This document shows positions 43,456 through 51,927 of a stretch of 64,000 nt of DNA, piece by piece. The DNA is taken from the NCBI GenBank assembly GCA_048498035.1, contig JBEHYT010000008.1, positions 121,507 to 185,506 on the forward strand, written 5' to 3'. The stretch is from CADEDV01 sp048498035. GTDB lineage: Bacteria > Bacteroidota > Bacteroidia > Chitinophagales > Chitinophagaceae. A model generated the notes under the pieces. It had not been told where the DNA came from. It ran no database searches and saw only the letters and a list, made by a program, of their open reading frames with translations. Position 1 is the stretch's first letter. The number at the start of each line of letters is the position of its first letter. Made by a program: the position numbers and the translations under genes.

Positions 43456-44283
43456 TTAAATGGCACCGGTCAGTTCCCGGAACAGGGTGGCGAGTTTGGG
43501 TTCTGCCGCGCGGGCGGCTTCCAGCACTTCTTCGTGTGTAATAATGTTTTCCTCTTCACGAATGCCCACATCAGTAACCACGCTCATGGCAAATACCTGC
43601 ATGCCCATGTGATTGGCAACAATGGCTTCCTGCACGGTGCTCATGCCCACCACATCTGCACCTAATACGTGGATCAGCTGATATTCTGCCCGGGTTTCAA
43701 ACGTAGGCCCCGTTACAGCCACGTAAATGCCCTCTTTTACATCATAGTTATGGCGGGCAGCAATTTCCTTAGCGGTATTGATCAGCGTTTTTTTATACGG
43801 TTCACTCATATCCGGGAACCGGGGTCCAAATTCAGCCATATTTTTCCCAATCAGTGGGTTGGGTGTGAAAAAGCTAATATGATCCCTGATGATCATAATG
43901 TCTCCTACTTTATAACCGGGATTAACCGCCCCGGCTGCATTGGACAGCAGTAATGTTTGCACCCCCAGTAATTTCATAACGCGCACCGGGAACACCACAT
44001 CCTGCGCGGAATAACCTTCATAAAAATGAAAACGCCCGGCCATGGCAACCACCGTTTTGCCGGCAAGTTTGCCAAACAGCAATTTACCGGAATGGCCTTC
44101 CACAGTAGATACAGGGAAATGCGGGATCGACTCGTAGGGCACTTCCTTTTCAACTTCTATTTCGCGGGTAAAATTCCCAAGCCCGCTTCCCAGTACAATT
44201 CCCACCGTTGGTGTTTGAGAAAAAGCCGCTTGCAAAAAAGCAACGGTCTCTTTCAGTTCCTTCATGGTATAGGCATTACGCAT
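43456..44283 (-). CDS. Purine-nucleoside phosphorylase
   Basis: A 275-aa enzyme that splits purine nucleosides with phosphate to give base and ribose 1-phosphate, for salvage. Motifs are GIVLGSGLGNF, the phosphate site HSGKLLFG, AMAGRFHFYEGYS, LLSNAAGAVNPGY, the base-binding GPTFETRAEY and VVGMSTVQEAIVANHMG, all of the trimeric PNP type. Two starts fit, at 44283 (MRNAYTMKEL) and 44268; a perfect TATATTTG box (44308-44301) lies 17 bp before the first, so that one was chosen. The porin gene follows on the same strand. Confidence 0.95.
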   Translation of the reverse strand: MRNAYTMKELKETVAFLQAAFSQTPTVGIVLGSGLGNFTREIEVEKEVPYESIPHFPVSTVEGHSGKLLFGKLAGKTVVAMAGRFHFYEGYSAQDVVFPVRVMKLLGVQTLLLSNAAGAVNPGYKVGDIMIIRDHISFFTPNPLIGKNMAEFGPRFPDMSEPYKKTLINTAKEIAARHNYDVKEGIYVAVTGPTFETRAEYQLIHVLGADVVGMSTVQEAIVANHMGMQVFAMSVVTDVGIREEENIITHEEVLEAARAAEPKLATLFRELTGAI

Positions 44284-44300
44284 AGTCAAAAGATAAGGGT

Positions 44301-44308
44301 CAAATATA
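44301..44308 (-). promoter_or_regulatory. TAnnTTTG box of the phosphorylase gene
   Basis: The minus strand reads TATATTTG, a perfect -7 match, 17 bp before the ATG at 44283. It lies in the 56-bp gap after the lipoprotein gene, so the phosphorylase probably has its own transcript. Confidence 0.5.
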
Positions 44309-44339
44309 GTAATTGAAATTGAGTTTGTATTCGCTTCAG

Positions 44340-45167
44340 TTAATAACGAAAACAATCACAATAAGCTTCATCGCAAAGCAATTTTTGCAATACAGGATCT
44401 TTCAACACATCCTGGTAATTCATCCATTTATCTCCCACCTTTATTTTTTCATAGATCAATCGCGTTCCCTGGCTGTAATCCACCCACCAGTTTACATGCC
44501 CGGTGTAGAGTGGCTGAATAGGCGTTCCGTCCAACCGGTGCCATCCATAAATGGCAACGCGATCTTTTTTGGGATCACGCAAAAGCTTACCCGTTAATAC
44601 CAGGTCTTTCTGAATACCGGCAATTAAACCGGTTTTTCCTTTTCGTTGTCCTTCGATAATGAGATGGTGTTGCCACATGGTAATAGTGCTGTCGCGAAAT
44701 GCATACATCGGCACAGGTTCCAGTTTTACGGTTGCAGCGTTATAAATATCATCCACCATTTTCTTTGTCGGTAAAAAACAATGAAAAAGATCAGCCACCT
44801 GCTGGGCAGCCATCGGTGTAATATTGATTCGCGCCCAATCGGCATCTGTACCAACACTGAGGTAATCCGGCGTAACAAAATAAGTGGCGGTGATTATTTT
44901 GCCGGAGGCCGAATCTACTATCGAAACATGCACGGGACTTAGTTTTAGTAAAAATGCAGGCACATCGCCATCCCGCACTAATTGCAGCGCCAGCGAATCT
45001 CTTTGTTTCCACGCCATGGAAACGGCCTGGCGATAAAACTCCCTGCCGGTTATGGAACTGGTACGTGGCGGCGCCGTTATTGACTGCCGGATACCGGTAC
45101 ACCCGCTCAGCAGCATGAACAAAAAGACAATCGCCGAAACTTTCGTCATGATAATATATCGCTTCAT
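44340..45167 (-). CDS. Predicted lipoprotein of unknown function
   Basis: A 275-aa protein with a lipoprotein signal (SAIVFLFMLLSGCTG; lipid-bearing Cys near residue 23). The mature part has mixed alpha and beta segments (KIITATYFVTPDYLSVGTD, HVNWWVDYSQGTRLIYEKIKVG) and ends in a small cysteine cluster (LCDEAYCDC). I do not recognise a family. The start overlaps the stop of the endonuclease gene by one base (TAATG), so translation of the two is probably coupled; it may help the exported endonuclease or act on its products, but nothing in the sequence proves it. Confidence 0.75.
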   Translation of the reverse strand: MKRYIIMTKVSAIVFLFMLLSGCTGIRQSITAPPRTSSITGREFYRQAVSMAWKQRDSLALQLVRDGDVPAFLLKLSPVHVSIVDSASGKIITATYFVTPDYLSVGTDADWARINITPMAAQQVADLFHCFLPTKKMVDDIYNAATVKLEPVPMYAFRDSTITMWQHHLIIEGQRKGKTGLIAGIQKDLVLTGKLLRDPKKDRVAIYGWHRLDGTPIQPLYTGHVNWWVDYSQGTRLIYEKIKVGDKWMNYQDVLKDPVLQKLLCDEAYCDCFRY

Positions 45168-47689
45168 TATTCTTTTACAAACCGTTGATGAAGTACCTGG
45201 CTCGTAGATGTCATCTTCAACAGATACGTGCCTCCTGGTAACGATTGCACGGGCAATGTATAGGTAGACTGCCCCGATGCAAAACGTGTTTCGCGGATCA
45301 GGTGACCTGCCAGGTCGGTTAATTGTACCACATAGGGTTCTGTTGTCGTTTTGCGAAACTGTATGGTGAGCGTACTCTTTACCGGGTTGGGGTATACCAC
45401 GTTGATGCCCGATTTGCCCGGTACTACCACGCGCAATACCTTGCTATATTTAAAGGTGCCTACCTGGTCTACCAGCTTAAGCCGGTAATACAGGTTGCCT
45501 TCCAGGTTGGTTACATCATCATCAAAACTATAATCACTGATATTGCTGGTCCAGTAAACAACACCCTCGCGCGTAAATGTGCGTCCATCTGTGCTGCGTT
45601 CAATTTCAAACCGGCTGAATTGTTCTGCATTGTCAATGTTCCAGATCAGTTTTACGCGGTCTGATCCATAGCGGGCACTGATGGAAGTTAATTCCACCGG
45701 CAGGGTGGCACAGTTGGTAGCCCATATATAATTAATATACTCGGGATGGTCTACAAAAGGATTGCGGTTGCCCTGGTATGCATAGGCAGCATTATTACGG
45801 TCTATTTCCTTCTGGCTGGGCGGATCGTCGTTGGCCCATTTCATCATCAGCTGTAAATAAGACGATTCAACCGATGGATAAGTAGTCCCATCCATGGTCA
45901 GATCACCACTCGGATCATCATGCTGCCAGGAAGACATGCTGTTTTGGTAACAGGTTACCATATACAAGAATGCTCGTGCTACGTCTCCTTTGTATTCATT
46001 GATGGGTTCGAAAACGGTTCCGGAAAGCCCGGACCAACTGCTACTACCCAGTTTGCTACCATTGTCTGACTGATAGGTGGCGGAGCCTACGGGGCCATAA
46101 GGGTAATTGGAGCGCATGCCGTTTACCTTTCCGTCGGTAGGAAAAATATGGTGATAGTCGCTGCCCGGCCCGGCACCGGTGCTGCCGCCAAACCAACTCT
46201 TGGGGAACGAGTGTTCCCGGTTATAACAAACACCTTCTCCGGAATAGGAACCACACTGATCCGTGCCTGGTACAAATTCGTAGGGGTCTGGACCGGTTGG
46301 ATCATCCGAATAAATATCCCAGATCACGTTCCCGCCGCCCAGTTCGCTGGGTTGAATATCCCCAATTTTATATTCATCCCAGAGATCACTATAGCTGCGG
46401 TGAACAAAACCGGAATTAATAATATCCCGCAACGCGGTTTTTAATGCTGCACAACGCAATCCGTTCGCAGCATCATAGTAACCAGTTGGTATGCCGGTAA
46501 CATTAGCTGTCGTAAAAGACCGGATGATTGCGCCCGTAACCAGGTAATCATTGCTACCCGAACAGGGATTGTATGTATATGCCGACACATAATACGTAAC
46601 GCCAAGCGTAAGCCCTGTTACCGTAACCGAATTGCCGGTGCCATTATAGATGATCTGTTCTCCGCCGCCATAAACGCTGTTGGCGCTGTAGGCATTACCG
46701 TCTGCGGGAGCAGAAAAGCTATTGGTTGTATTCAGTTTTACAATCGTGGAAAGACCATTGCCGCCACTCCACAAAATGCTTGCTGTAGTAGCGCCCGGTG
46801 TAGCATTAATGGTACTTACCTGTTGCGTAGGCTCTGCGCACACGGTAGTAGCATTGCCCGTGGCCGGAGATACTGTATTATAACAGGGACCCGCAGGATC
46901 ATAGGAAAATACTGCAACATAGTAGGTGGAGCCGCTGGCAAGATTTGATACTGTTACGGAATTGCCTGTTCCATCGTATACCAGGTATTCATCTGCGTTT
47001 AATATGGACCCGGTGCCAAAAGTGGAACTGGCAGTGTAGGTTTCCGAACTGCTTGGCACTCCGGTAACCGGGCTTACTGCTTTCATAACTACAAAAGACC
47101 TGGTTCCCGCACCACCGGTAGTCCAGTTGATCGTCATACCGGAGGTGGTAACAGAGCCGCCGGGAATGGTTACCGCCGAAGCCTGCGTGGGAGCTGTGCA
47201 GGCTACAGAGAAGCCGGTCCAACTGATATCATCAATGGCAACACGCGGGCCGCCGGTAACTGTTTGTTCAATAGAAAGTGTAAAATTCCCGGATACATTG
47301 ATATTGCTGAATGTAGCTGTTGTTGCTGTTGTTTGCGTGGTTGGCACCGGCAACACACCAACCGATGACCCGTTGATCTTTACGTTGAGGGAACCGGCAC
47401 CGCCGGTTGTAAACAGGTATTTGTATTTGAACGTAAGTTCACCGATACCATTGGCAATTGTTGCCGAGGTAACCGCACCTGCGCGAATGCCTGCAGCAAC
47501 GCCGGTAATCGTTTGATCGGCCCGGGTATCCGTGGCCGTCCAGGAAATACTGTTGTCCCCTACCCAATTGCGTGTTGTATAGCTACTGGCACTGGAGGTT
47601 GGCATATTGCTGAAAGATTCAGATCCCTGCGCCCGGAGCAGACCGGTTGCCACCAGCAGGATGGAGAGTGTAAATAAGATTCGTTTCAT
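45167..47689 (-). CDS. Secreted endonuclease I-type nuclease with T9SS sorting domain
   Basis: An 840-aa secreted protein. After a signal peptide (MKRILFTLSILLVATGLLRAQ) come beta-sandwich and two fibronectin-III-like modules (about 150-395). The nuclease follows (about 398-660, TGYYDAANGLRCAALKTAL, YNREHSFPKSW, DYHHIFPTDGKVN), an EndA/NucM-type nonspecific nuclease with His and Asn metal-site residues. The C-terminal 80 residues (VVYPNPVKSTLTIQF, GTYLLKM) form a type A sorting domain for the T9SS. The enzyme probably degrades outside DNA for phosphate and nucleosides, matching the nearby phosphorylase and porin. A perfect TATTTTTG box (47713-47706) lies 16 bp upstream of the ATG. Confidence 0.92.
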   Translation of the reverse strand: MKRILFTLSILLVATGLLRAQGSESFSNMPTSSASSYTTRNWVGDNSISWTATDTRADQTITGVAAGIRAGAVTSATIANGIGELTFKYKYLFTTGGAGSLNVKINGSSVGVLPVPTTQTTATTATFSNINVSGNFTLSIEQTVTGGPRVAIDDISWTGFSVACTAPTQASAVTIPGGSVTTSGMTINWTTGGAGTRSFVVMKAVSPVTGVPSSSETYTASSTFGTGSILNADEYLVYDGTGNSVTVSNLASGSTYYVAVFSYDPAGPCYNTVSPATGNATTVCAEPTQQVSTINATPGATTASILWSGGNGLSTIVKLNTTNSFSAPADGNAYSANSVYGGGEQIIYNGTGNSVTVTGLTLGVTYYVSAYTYNPCSGSNDYLVTGAIIRSFTTANVTGIPTGYYDAANGLRCAALKTALRDIINSGFVHRSYSDLWDEYKIGDIQPSELGGGNVIWDIYSDDPTGPDPYEFVPGTDQCGSYSGEGVCYNREHSFPKSWFGGSTGAGPGSDYHHIFPTDGKVNGMRSNYPYGPVGSATYQSDNGSKLGSSSWSGLSGTVFEPINEYKGDVARAFLYMVTCYQNSMSSWQHDDPSGDLTMDGTTYPSVESSYLQLMMKWANDDPPSQKEIDRNNAAYAYQGNRNPFVDHPEYINYIWATNCATLPVELTSISARYGSDRVKLIWNIDNAEQFSRFEIERSTDGRTFTREGVVYWTSNISDYSFDDDVTNLEGNLYYRLKLVDQVGTFKYSKVLRVVVPGKSGINVVYPNPVKSTLTIQFRKTTTEPYVVQLTDLAGHLIRETRFASGQSTYTLPVQSLPGGTYLLKMTSTSQVLHQRFVKE

Positions 47690-47861
47690 AACATAACAGA
47701 AACGACAAAAATAGGCGTTTGGTTCTTCAAACAGTCTTTTGGAAAGTTATCGGAATAAATACTTTTCCCCGAAATATCATATAAATTATGAATAACTGCG
47801 AGGAGTCAGTCGGGGTCAATAGCCGGCGTTCCATGGCCGCTATATTTTAGTCGTTTGTGCT

Positions 47862-47869
47862 TATCTTCG
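47862..47869 (+). promoter_or_regulatory. Candidate TAnnTTTG-like box of sucC
   Basis: TATCTTCG, seven of eight consensus positions, 16 bp before the sucC ATG. The spacing matches that of several other genes in this window. Confidence 0.35.
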
Positions 47870-47885
47870 CCGAAATTTCCGCAAT

Positions 47886-49097
47886 ATGAACCTCCATGAA
47901 TACCAGGCCAAGGAATTATTAAAAAAATACAATGTACCGGTGCAGGATGGCTATGCCTGTAGCAGTGTACATGAGGCCGAAGAAGCATACCGCCAGATCA
48001 AAAATCAATATGGCAGCAACTTTGCCGTTGTAAAAGCCCAGATCCACGCAGGTGGACGGGGAAAAGGAACCATTCGCGAAACGGGTATCAACGGTGTGAA
48101 GGTGGGAAAGTCGGCAGAAGACATTGTCGATTTTGCAAAAAAGATATTGGGCGGCACATTGGTAACCGTGCAAACGGGTCCTGCCGGTAAAGTGGTTAAC
48201 AAAATACTGGTTGCACAGGATATGTACTATGATGGCCCAAGCGACCGCAAAGAATTTTATCTCTCCATTTTGCTGGATCGCAGCAAGGGGCAAAATGTGA
48301 TCATGTACAGTACAGAAGGCGGAATGAATATTGAAGATGTTGCACATGATACGCCGGAGAAAATTTATAAGGAATGGGTATTCCCGGGTGGTGGCCTTCA
48401 GCCGTTCCAGGCGCGCAAGATCGCCTTTAACCTGGGTCTCAGCGGCGAAGCGTTTAAGAACTGTGTGAAATTTGTAACCAACCTGTACAATGCCTATGTA
48501 GGGTTGGATTGCTCCATGCTGGAGATCAACCCGCTGTTTAAGGCGTCTGACAACAAGATCGTAGCGGTGGATTGCAAAATGAACCTGGATGATAATGCGC
48601 TGGTGCGCCATGCAGACCTGGCCACATTGCGTGATGAGAGCGAAGAAGATCCTACTGAAGTGGAAGCGGGTAAATACAATCTGAACTTTGTAAAGCTGGA
48701 TGGTAATGTAGGATGTATGGTAAACGGCGCCGGACTGGCCATGGCCACAATGGACATGATCAAACTGAGCGGTGGTGAACCGGCTAACTTCCTGGATGTG
48801 GGTGGTACGGCCAATGCACAAACGGTGGAAGCAGGCTTCAAGATCATCCTGAAAGATCCTGCGGTGAAAGCCATCCTGATCAATATTTTTGGTGGTATTG
48901 TTCGTTGTGACCGCGTGGCACAAGGCGTAATTGATGCCTATAAGAATCTCGGGAATATTACAATTCCCATTATCGTGCGGCTGCAAGGCACCAATGCCGA
49001 AGAGGCAAAGAAACTGATTGATGAAAGCGGCCTCCAGGTACAATCTGCCATTTTGCTGAGCGAAGCGGCTGACCTGGTGAAAAAAGCAGTAGCTTAA
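47886..49097 (+). CDS. sucC: Succinyl-CoA ligase (ADP-forming), beta subunit
   Basis: A 403-aa citric-acid-cycle enzyme subunit that with SucD interconverts succinyl-CoA and succinate with ATP or GTP formation. It begins MNLHEYQAKELLKKYNVPV, the classic opening, followed by the ATP-grasp domain (VVKAQIHAGGRGK, LEINPLF, AVDCKMNLDDNA) and the C-terminal flavodoxin-like domain (NFLDVGGTANAQTV, ILINIFGGIVRCD). The partner sucD is not in the window. The reverse strand has a long open frame (373 codons) across this gene, which I regard as a codon-bias shadow. Confidence 0.98.
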   Translation: MNLHEYQAKELLKKYNVPVQDGYACSSVHEAEEAYRQIKNQYGSNFAVVKAQIHAGGRGKGTIRETGINGVKVGKSAEDIVDFAKKILGGTLVTVQTGPAGKVVNKILVAQDMYYDGPSDRKEFYLSILLDRSKGQNVIMYSTEGGMNIEDVAHDTPEKIYKEWVFPGGGLQPFQARKIAFNLGLSGEAFKNCVKFVTNLYNAYVGLDCSMLEINPLFKASDNKIVAVDCKMNLDDNALVRHADLATLRDESEEDPTEVEAGKYNLNFVKLDGNVGCMVNGAGLAMATMDMIKLSGGEPANFLDVGGTANAQTVEAGFKIILKDPAVKAILINIFGGIVRCDRVAQGVIDAYKNLGNITIPIIVRLQGTNAEEAKKLIDESGLQVQSAILLSEAADLVKKAVA

Positions 49098-49166
49098 CCA
49101 ACGTCTAAAATACCGTGCAACACGGATAGGCGGGAGCGGAAAGGAAAGGTATTTTCATTCTGTTAA

Positions 49167-49889
49167 ATGCAGGATCAGAATACCATACCACCCTCCCGCC
49201 GTTCTTTTATCCTGGCAGCCGCACGGCTGGCGGGAATCGGGGCCTTTCTGCTTCCCCTGCAAAAAGCCTGGGGTCGCTTTCCGAAAACGTCGGAGCGGCT
49301 TACGGTTGGCTACCGGGATCAGCTGGTGCTAAACCGGGATTCCCATGTGGTTCACCTGCCCAGCAGCAAACTTTTCCTGACGGTGCCGGATATACTGGTG
49401 CGGAGAATGCAAATTATTCCATTCGACAAATGGGAAAACATTGTGAAAGCGCCGGTACATTTTTGTAAGGAACGGTCGGGCATTATCCTGGAGCGCCTGG
49501 CATTACGAAAATTGCTTGCCGGCGGCCCTACCAATGCAAACCTGGCTGCAGCCGCCAAAACGGTCAGTCTTGCGTTTTCACCGGTATATAAAACAAAAAC
49601 GGGTGAATTTATTAACCGGTATAATTTCCGGTTGCATGATTTGCTGGCGCAATGCATCGTTTTAAATTCAGCTATTCCACGGGCGGGCAAATGGGATGCT
49701 TTTCAAAAGGCAACAGGACAATTCTATTTATTACCGCCAATGAAAAACGGAACGGTCCGTGATATACCCAAGCGGATGAACTGGCTGAAAAAGAAAGAAA
49801 ATTTCGACAAACAAGCGGATCATATTCTTGATAATAAAACAGTGTTGTTAATGCGCTTGCAAAAAAGGGCGTCTTATCCACGTTTTTAA
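49167..49889 (+). CDS. Tat-signal protein of unknown function
   Basis: A 240-aa protein whose N-terminus (PPSRRSFILAAARLAGIGAF) has a twin-arginine pattern SRRSFI followed by a hydrophobic stretch, pointing to Tat export of a folded protein. The mature part is basic with helical segments (RLALRKLLAGGPTNANLAAA, FRLHDLLAQCIVLNS). No cofactor motif or family is recognised. It starts 69 bp after sucC and ends just before a degenerate tRNA. Codon use resembles the neighbours, so it is probably a resident gene. Confidence 0.65.
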   Translation: MQDQNTIPPSRRSFILAAARLAGIGAFLLPLQKAWGRFPKTSERLTVGYRDQLVLNRDSHVVHLPSSKLFLTVPDILVRRMQIIPFDKWENIVKAPVHFCKERSGIILERLALRKLLAGGPTNANLAAAAKTVSLAFSPVYKTKTGEFINRYNFRLHDLLAQCIVLNSAIPRAGKWDAFQKATGQFYLLPPMKNGTVRDIPKRMNWLKKKENFDKQADHILDNKTVLLMRLQKRASYPRF

Positions 49890-49892
49890 TAC

Positions 49893-49951
49893 GACCGGCA
49901 TTAGTCAGGTGGCTTATCACACGCGGGGTTCGAGTCCCTGGCCGGTCACCA
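49893..49951 (+). pseudogene. tRNA relic lacking the anticodon arm
   Basis: GACCGGC at 49893-49899 pairs perfectly with GCCGGTC at 49941-49947, followed by A and CCA, as in a tRNA acceptor stem. A T-arm is intact: CGGGG TTCGAGT CCCTG just before. A D-arm-like segment (AGTC, AGGT, GGCT) follows the 5' acceptor strand. Between the D- and T-arms only a few bases remain, where about 20 bases of anticodon arm should be, so the 59-base element (including CCA) cannot decode. A strong hairpin terminator follows, as for a normal tRNA gene. The original amino-acid identity cannot be assigned. Confidence 0.7.
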
Positions 49952-49959
49952 TAAGAAAG

Positions 49960-49997
49960 ACAAGCCTTCAAATATTGAATTTGAAGGCTTGTTTGTG
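49960..49997 (+). terminator. Intrinsic terminator after the tRNA relic
   Basis: A 14-bp perfect stem (49960-49973 with 49979-49992, ACAAGCCTTCAAAT and its complement), a 5-base loop and a T-rich tail. This arrangement is usual downstream of tRNA genes. Confidence 0.85.
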
Positions 49998-50083
49998 TTT
50001 GATGGATCGATGTTTTTTTCCCTTTAGCAAAATTCTGTTGCCCTATCGTTGAATGGCGAGGCTGAACTCGTTTTGCCAACGTT

Positions 50084-50971
50084 ATGACTACAGGTATAAA
50101 TAGAAGAGTGATTTTTTGCAAAAGTTATCAAAAAATGATACCTTTCGCAAAATTTTACTCTTTGGGAATCGATTTATCACTAAGCGATTGGGTAGAAAAT
50201 CTTGCATCAAGGGGCAGGCATGCTTTTAGTCTAAATGAGGTAAGAAATGCCTTTGCCAATGATTCAGAAGCAGCCATTAAACTGAAGCTCACCAGGATGG
50301 TGGGAAAGAAGAAAATAATATCTATACATAAAGGCTATTATTTAATCATTACCCCTCAATATGCTTCGAGGGGTGTGTTACCGCCTGCATCGTTCATTGA
50401 TGGACTCATGAAATTCCTGGAAAGACCTTACTATGTAGGGTTGTTAAATGCAGCTGCATTTCACGGCGCAGCCCATCAGCAACCGCAGGAATATTTTGTA
50501 GTCACTAACTTTCCCGCACTACGACCAACAGGTAAAAAAAGTATCAGAATAAATTATATCAGCAAAAAAGAAGTTTCGGACTTGTATTTGGAAAAAAGAA
50601 AAACAGACACGGGCTCTATTAATATATCTAACCCTATATTAACGGCAATAGATTTGGTTCAGTTTGATAAGCGGGTTGGCGGGCTTGACAGGTCTGCTAC
50701 TATTTTAAATGAATTAGCAGAAACTATAAAGAACGAACAAATAACTGAACATCTTTTACTACAAGTGCCTGTTGCAGCTATCCAGCGACTTGGCTTTTTA
50801 CTGGAGGTGATCTTAAAGAAGGATATTAGCAATGTCTTGTACGAAGTAAGTCAAAAAGCAGGACTGGATTTTTTCCGAATTCCTCTAAAAACATCCACCA
50901 TAAAAAAAGGTTTTCCATCAGATGAACGATGGAAAGTTATCGTGAACACAGAAATTGAGATTGACGAATGA
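50084..50971 (+). CDS. AbiEi-type antitoxin of a type IV toxin-antitoxin system
   Basis: A 295-aa protein of the AbiEi family. An N-terminal winged-helix-like region (FSLNEVRNAFANDSEAAIK, KLTRMVGKKKIISIHKGYY) precedes the AbiEi antitoxin core (MKFLERPYYVGLLNAAAFHG, AAHQQPQEYFVVT). These proteins repress their own operon and counter the partner nucleotidyltransferase toxin, often giving phage defence by abortive infection. It starts at ATG 50084, with 50135 as an alternative. Its stop overlaps the toxin start (ATGA). The pair is visibly richer in A and T than the flanking genes and follows a broken tRNA, which suggests acquisition by transfer. Confidence 0.9.
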   Translation: MTTGINRRVIFCKSYQKMIPFAKFYSLGIDLSLSDWVENLASRGRHAFSLNEVRNAFANDSEAAIKLKLTRMVGKKKIISIHKGYYLIITPQYASRGVLPPASFIDGLMKFLERPYYVGLLNAAAFHGAAHQQPQEYFVVTNFPALRPTGKKSIRINYISKKEVSDLYLEKRKTDTGSINISNPILTAIDLVQFDKRVGGLDRSATILNELAETIKNEQITEHLLLQVPVAAIQRLGFLLEVILKKDISNVLYEVSQKAGLDFFRIPLKTSTIKKGFPSDERWKVIVNTEIEIDE

Positions 50972-51756
50972 TACCACAAAGCGACATTATAGAATGGAGC
51001 AATACTGTTGCATGGCAAACTAATGAACAGATTGAGCAAGATTTGGTAATCTCCCGTGCATTAATTGAGATATTTAATGACGACTATTTAGCCAGGCATT
51101 TAGCATTTCGTGGAGGCACAGCATTGCACAAATTATATTTACAGCCTCAACCGCGTTATTCTGAAGATATTGATCTGGTGCAAATGAAAGCGGAGCCGAT
51201 AGGCAAAGTAATGGACAGACTAAGATCTGTACTAAATTTTACAGGCAAAGGAAAAGTTGAGGTTGGCGATACAATGGCGACGATGAAGTTCAGATTTGAA
51301 TCTGAAATAGCCCCAATTGTACCATTGCGATTAAAAATCGAAATAAATTGCAGAGAGCATTTTTCGGAGTTGGGATGGGAAAAAATGAATTTTAATGTAC
51401 AATCGAATTGGTTTAAAGGCTCATGTTCTTTAACTACATATAAATTGGAAGAATTATTAGGGACAAAAATCCGTGCTTTATACCAGCGGCGTAAAGGACG
51501 AGATTTGTACGACTTATACAGGGCATTTATAAAAAGCAAGCTGGATGTGGATGCAATACTTCACTGTTATCATCGATACATGAAATTTAGCGTAGGTAAG
51601 GCACCATCTAAAAAGGAATTTCTTCAAAACATGGAACTGAAATTACAAGATGAATATTTCTTAGGGGATATTGTTGCATTAATTCGTCCTGATGAAGTTT
51701 ATGACCACAACGTTGCGTATGAAATAGTAAAAAAGGACTTGCTGGAAAAAATGTAA
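50968..51756 (+). CDS. AbiEii/AbiGii-type nucleotidyltransferase toxin
   Basis: A 262-aa protein. The nucleotidyltransferase signature FRGGTALHKLY followed by YSEDIDLVQ supplies the GG and DxD residues that bind nucleotide and metal; the later LEELLGTKIRALYQRRKGRDLYDL segment is also family-typical. Characterised AbiEii-family toxins modify tRNA 3' ends or similar acceptors and stop growth unless the antitoxin balances them. It overlaps the antitoxin gene by four bases and ends before a strong terminator. The catalytic residues look intact, so the system may be functional. Confidence 0.93.
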   Translation: MIPQSDIIEWSNTVAWQTNEQIEQDLVISRALIEIFNDDYLARHLAFRGGTALHKLYLQPQPRYSEDIDLVQMKAEPIGKVMDRLRSVLNFTGKGKVEVGDTMATMKFRFESEIAPIVPLRLKIEINCREHFSELGWEKMNFNVQSNWFKGSCSLTTYKLEELLGTKIRALYQRRKGRDLYDLYRAFIKSKLDVDAILHCYHRYMKFSVGKAPSKKEFLQNMELKLQDEYFLGDIVALIRPDEVYDHNVAYEIVKKDLLEKM

Positions 51757-51777
51757 ATAACACAAGTTTCCTACTTT

Positions 51778-51802
51778 AAAAGGGGCAATTTGCCCCTTTT
51801 TC
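51778..51802 (+). terminator. Intrinsic terminator after the AbiE pair
   Basis: AAAAGGGGC pairs with GCCCCTTTT around a 5-base loop and is followed by more T residues, 22 bp after the toxin stop codon. Confidence 0.85.
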
Positions 51803-51927
51803 TATGCATCCGCGGGTCAATATCGCACCTGATATTGTAAAATCATCTTTTTGGATGACTTTCTCACCTGCATCCCTGCACTATTTTTAGATAGCAAATC
51901 GTAGGTTTTTCAACAAAACAGTTCATT

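Noticed and set aside
47919..49043. Open reading frame of about 370 codons antisense to sucC
   Set aside because: It lies fully opposite a highly conserved gene, its translation has no domain-like pattern, and the third-position codon bias of sucC explains the lack of stops.
49672..50121. 149-codon minus-strand frame across the tRNA relic
   Set aside because: It crosses a tRNA-like structure, a terminator and the start of the antitoxin gene, and reads as low-information sequence.
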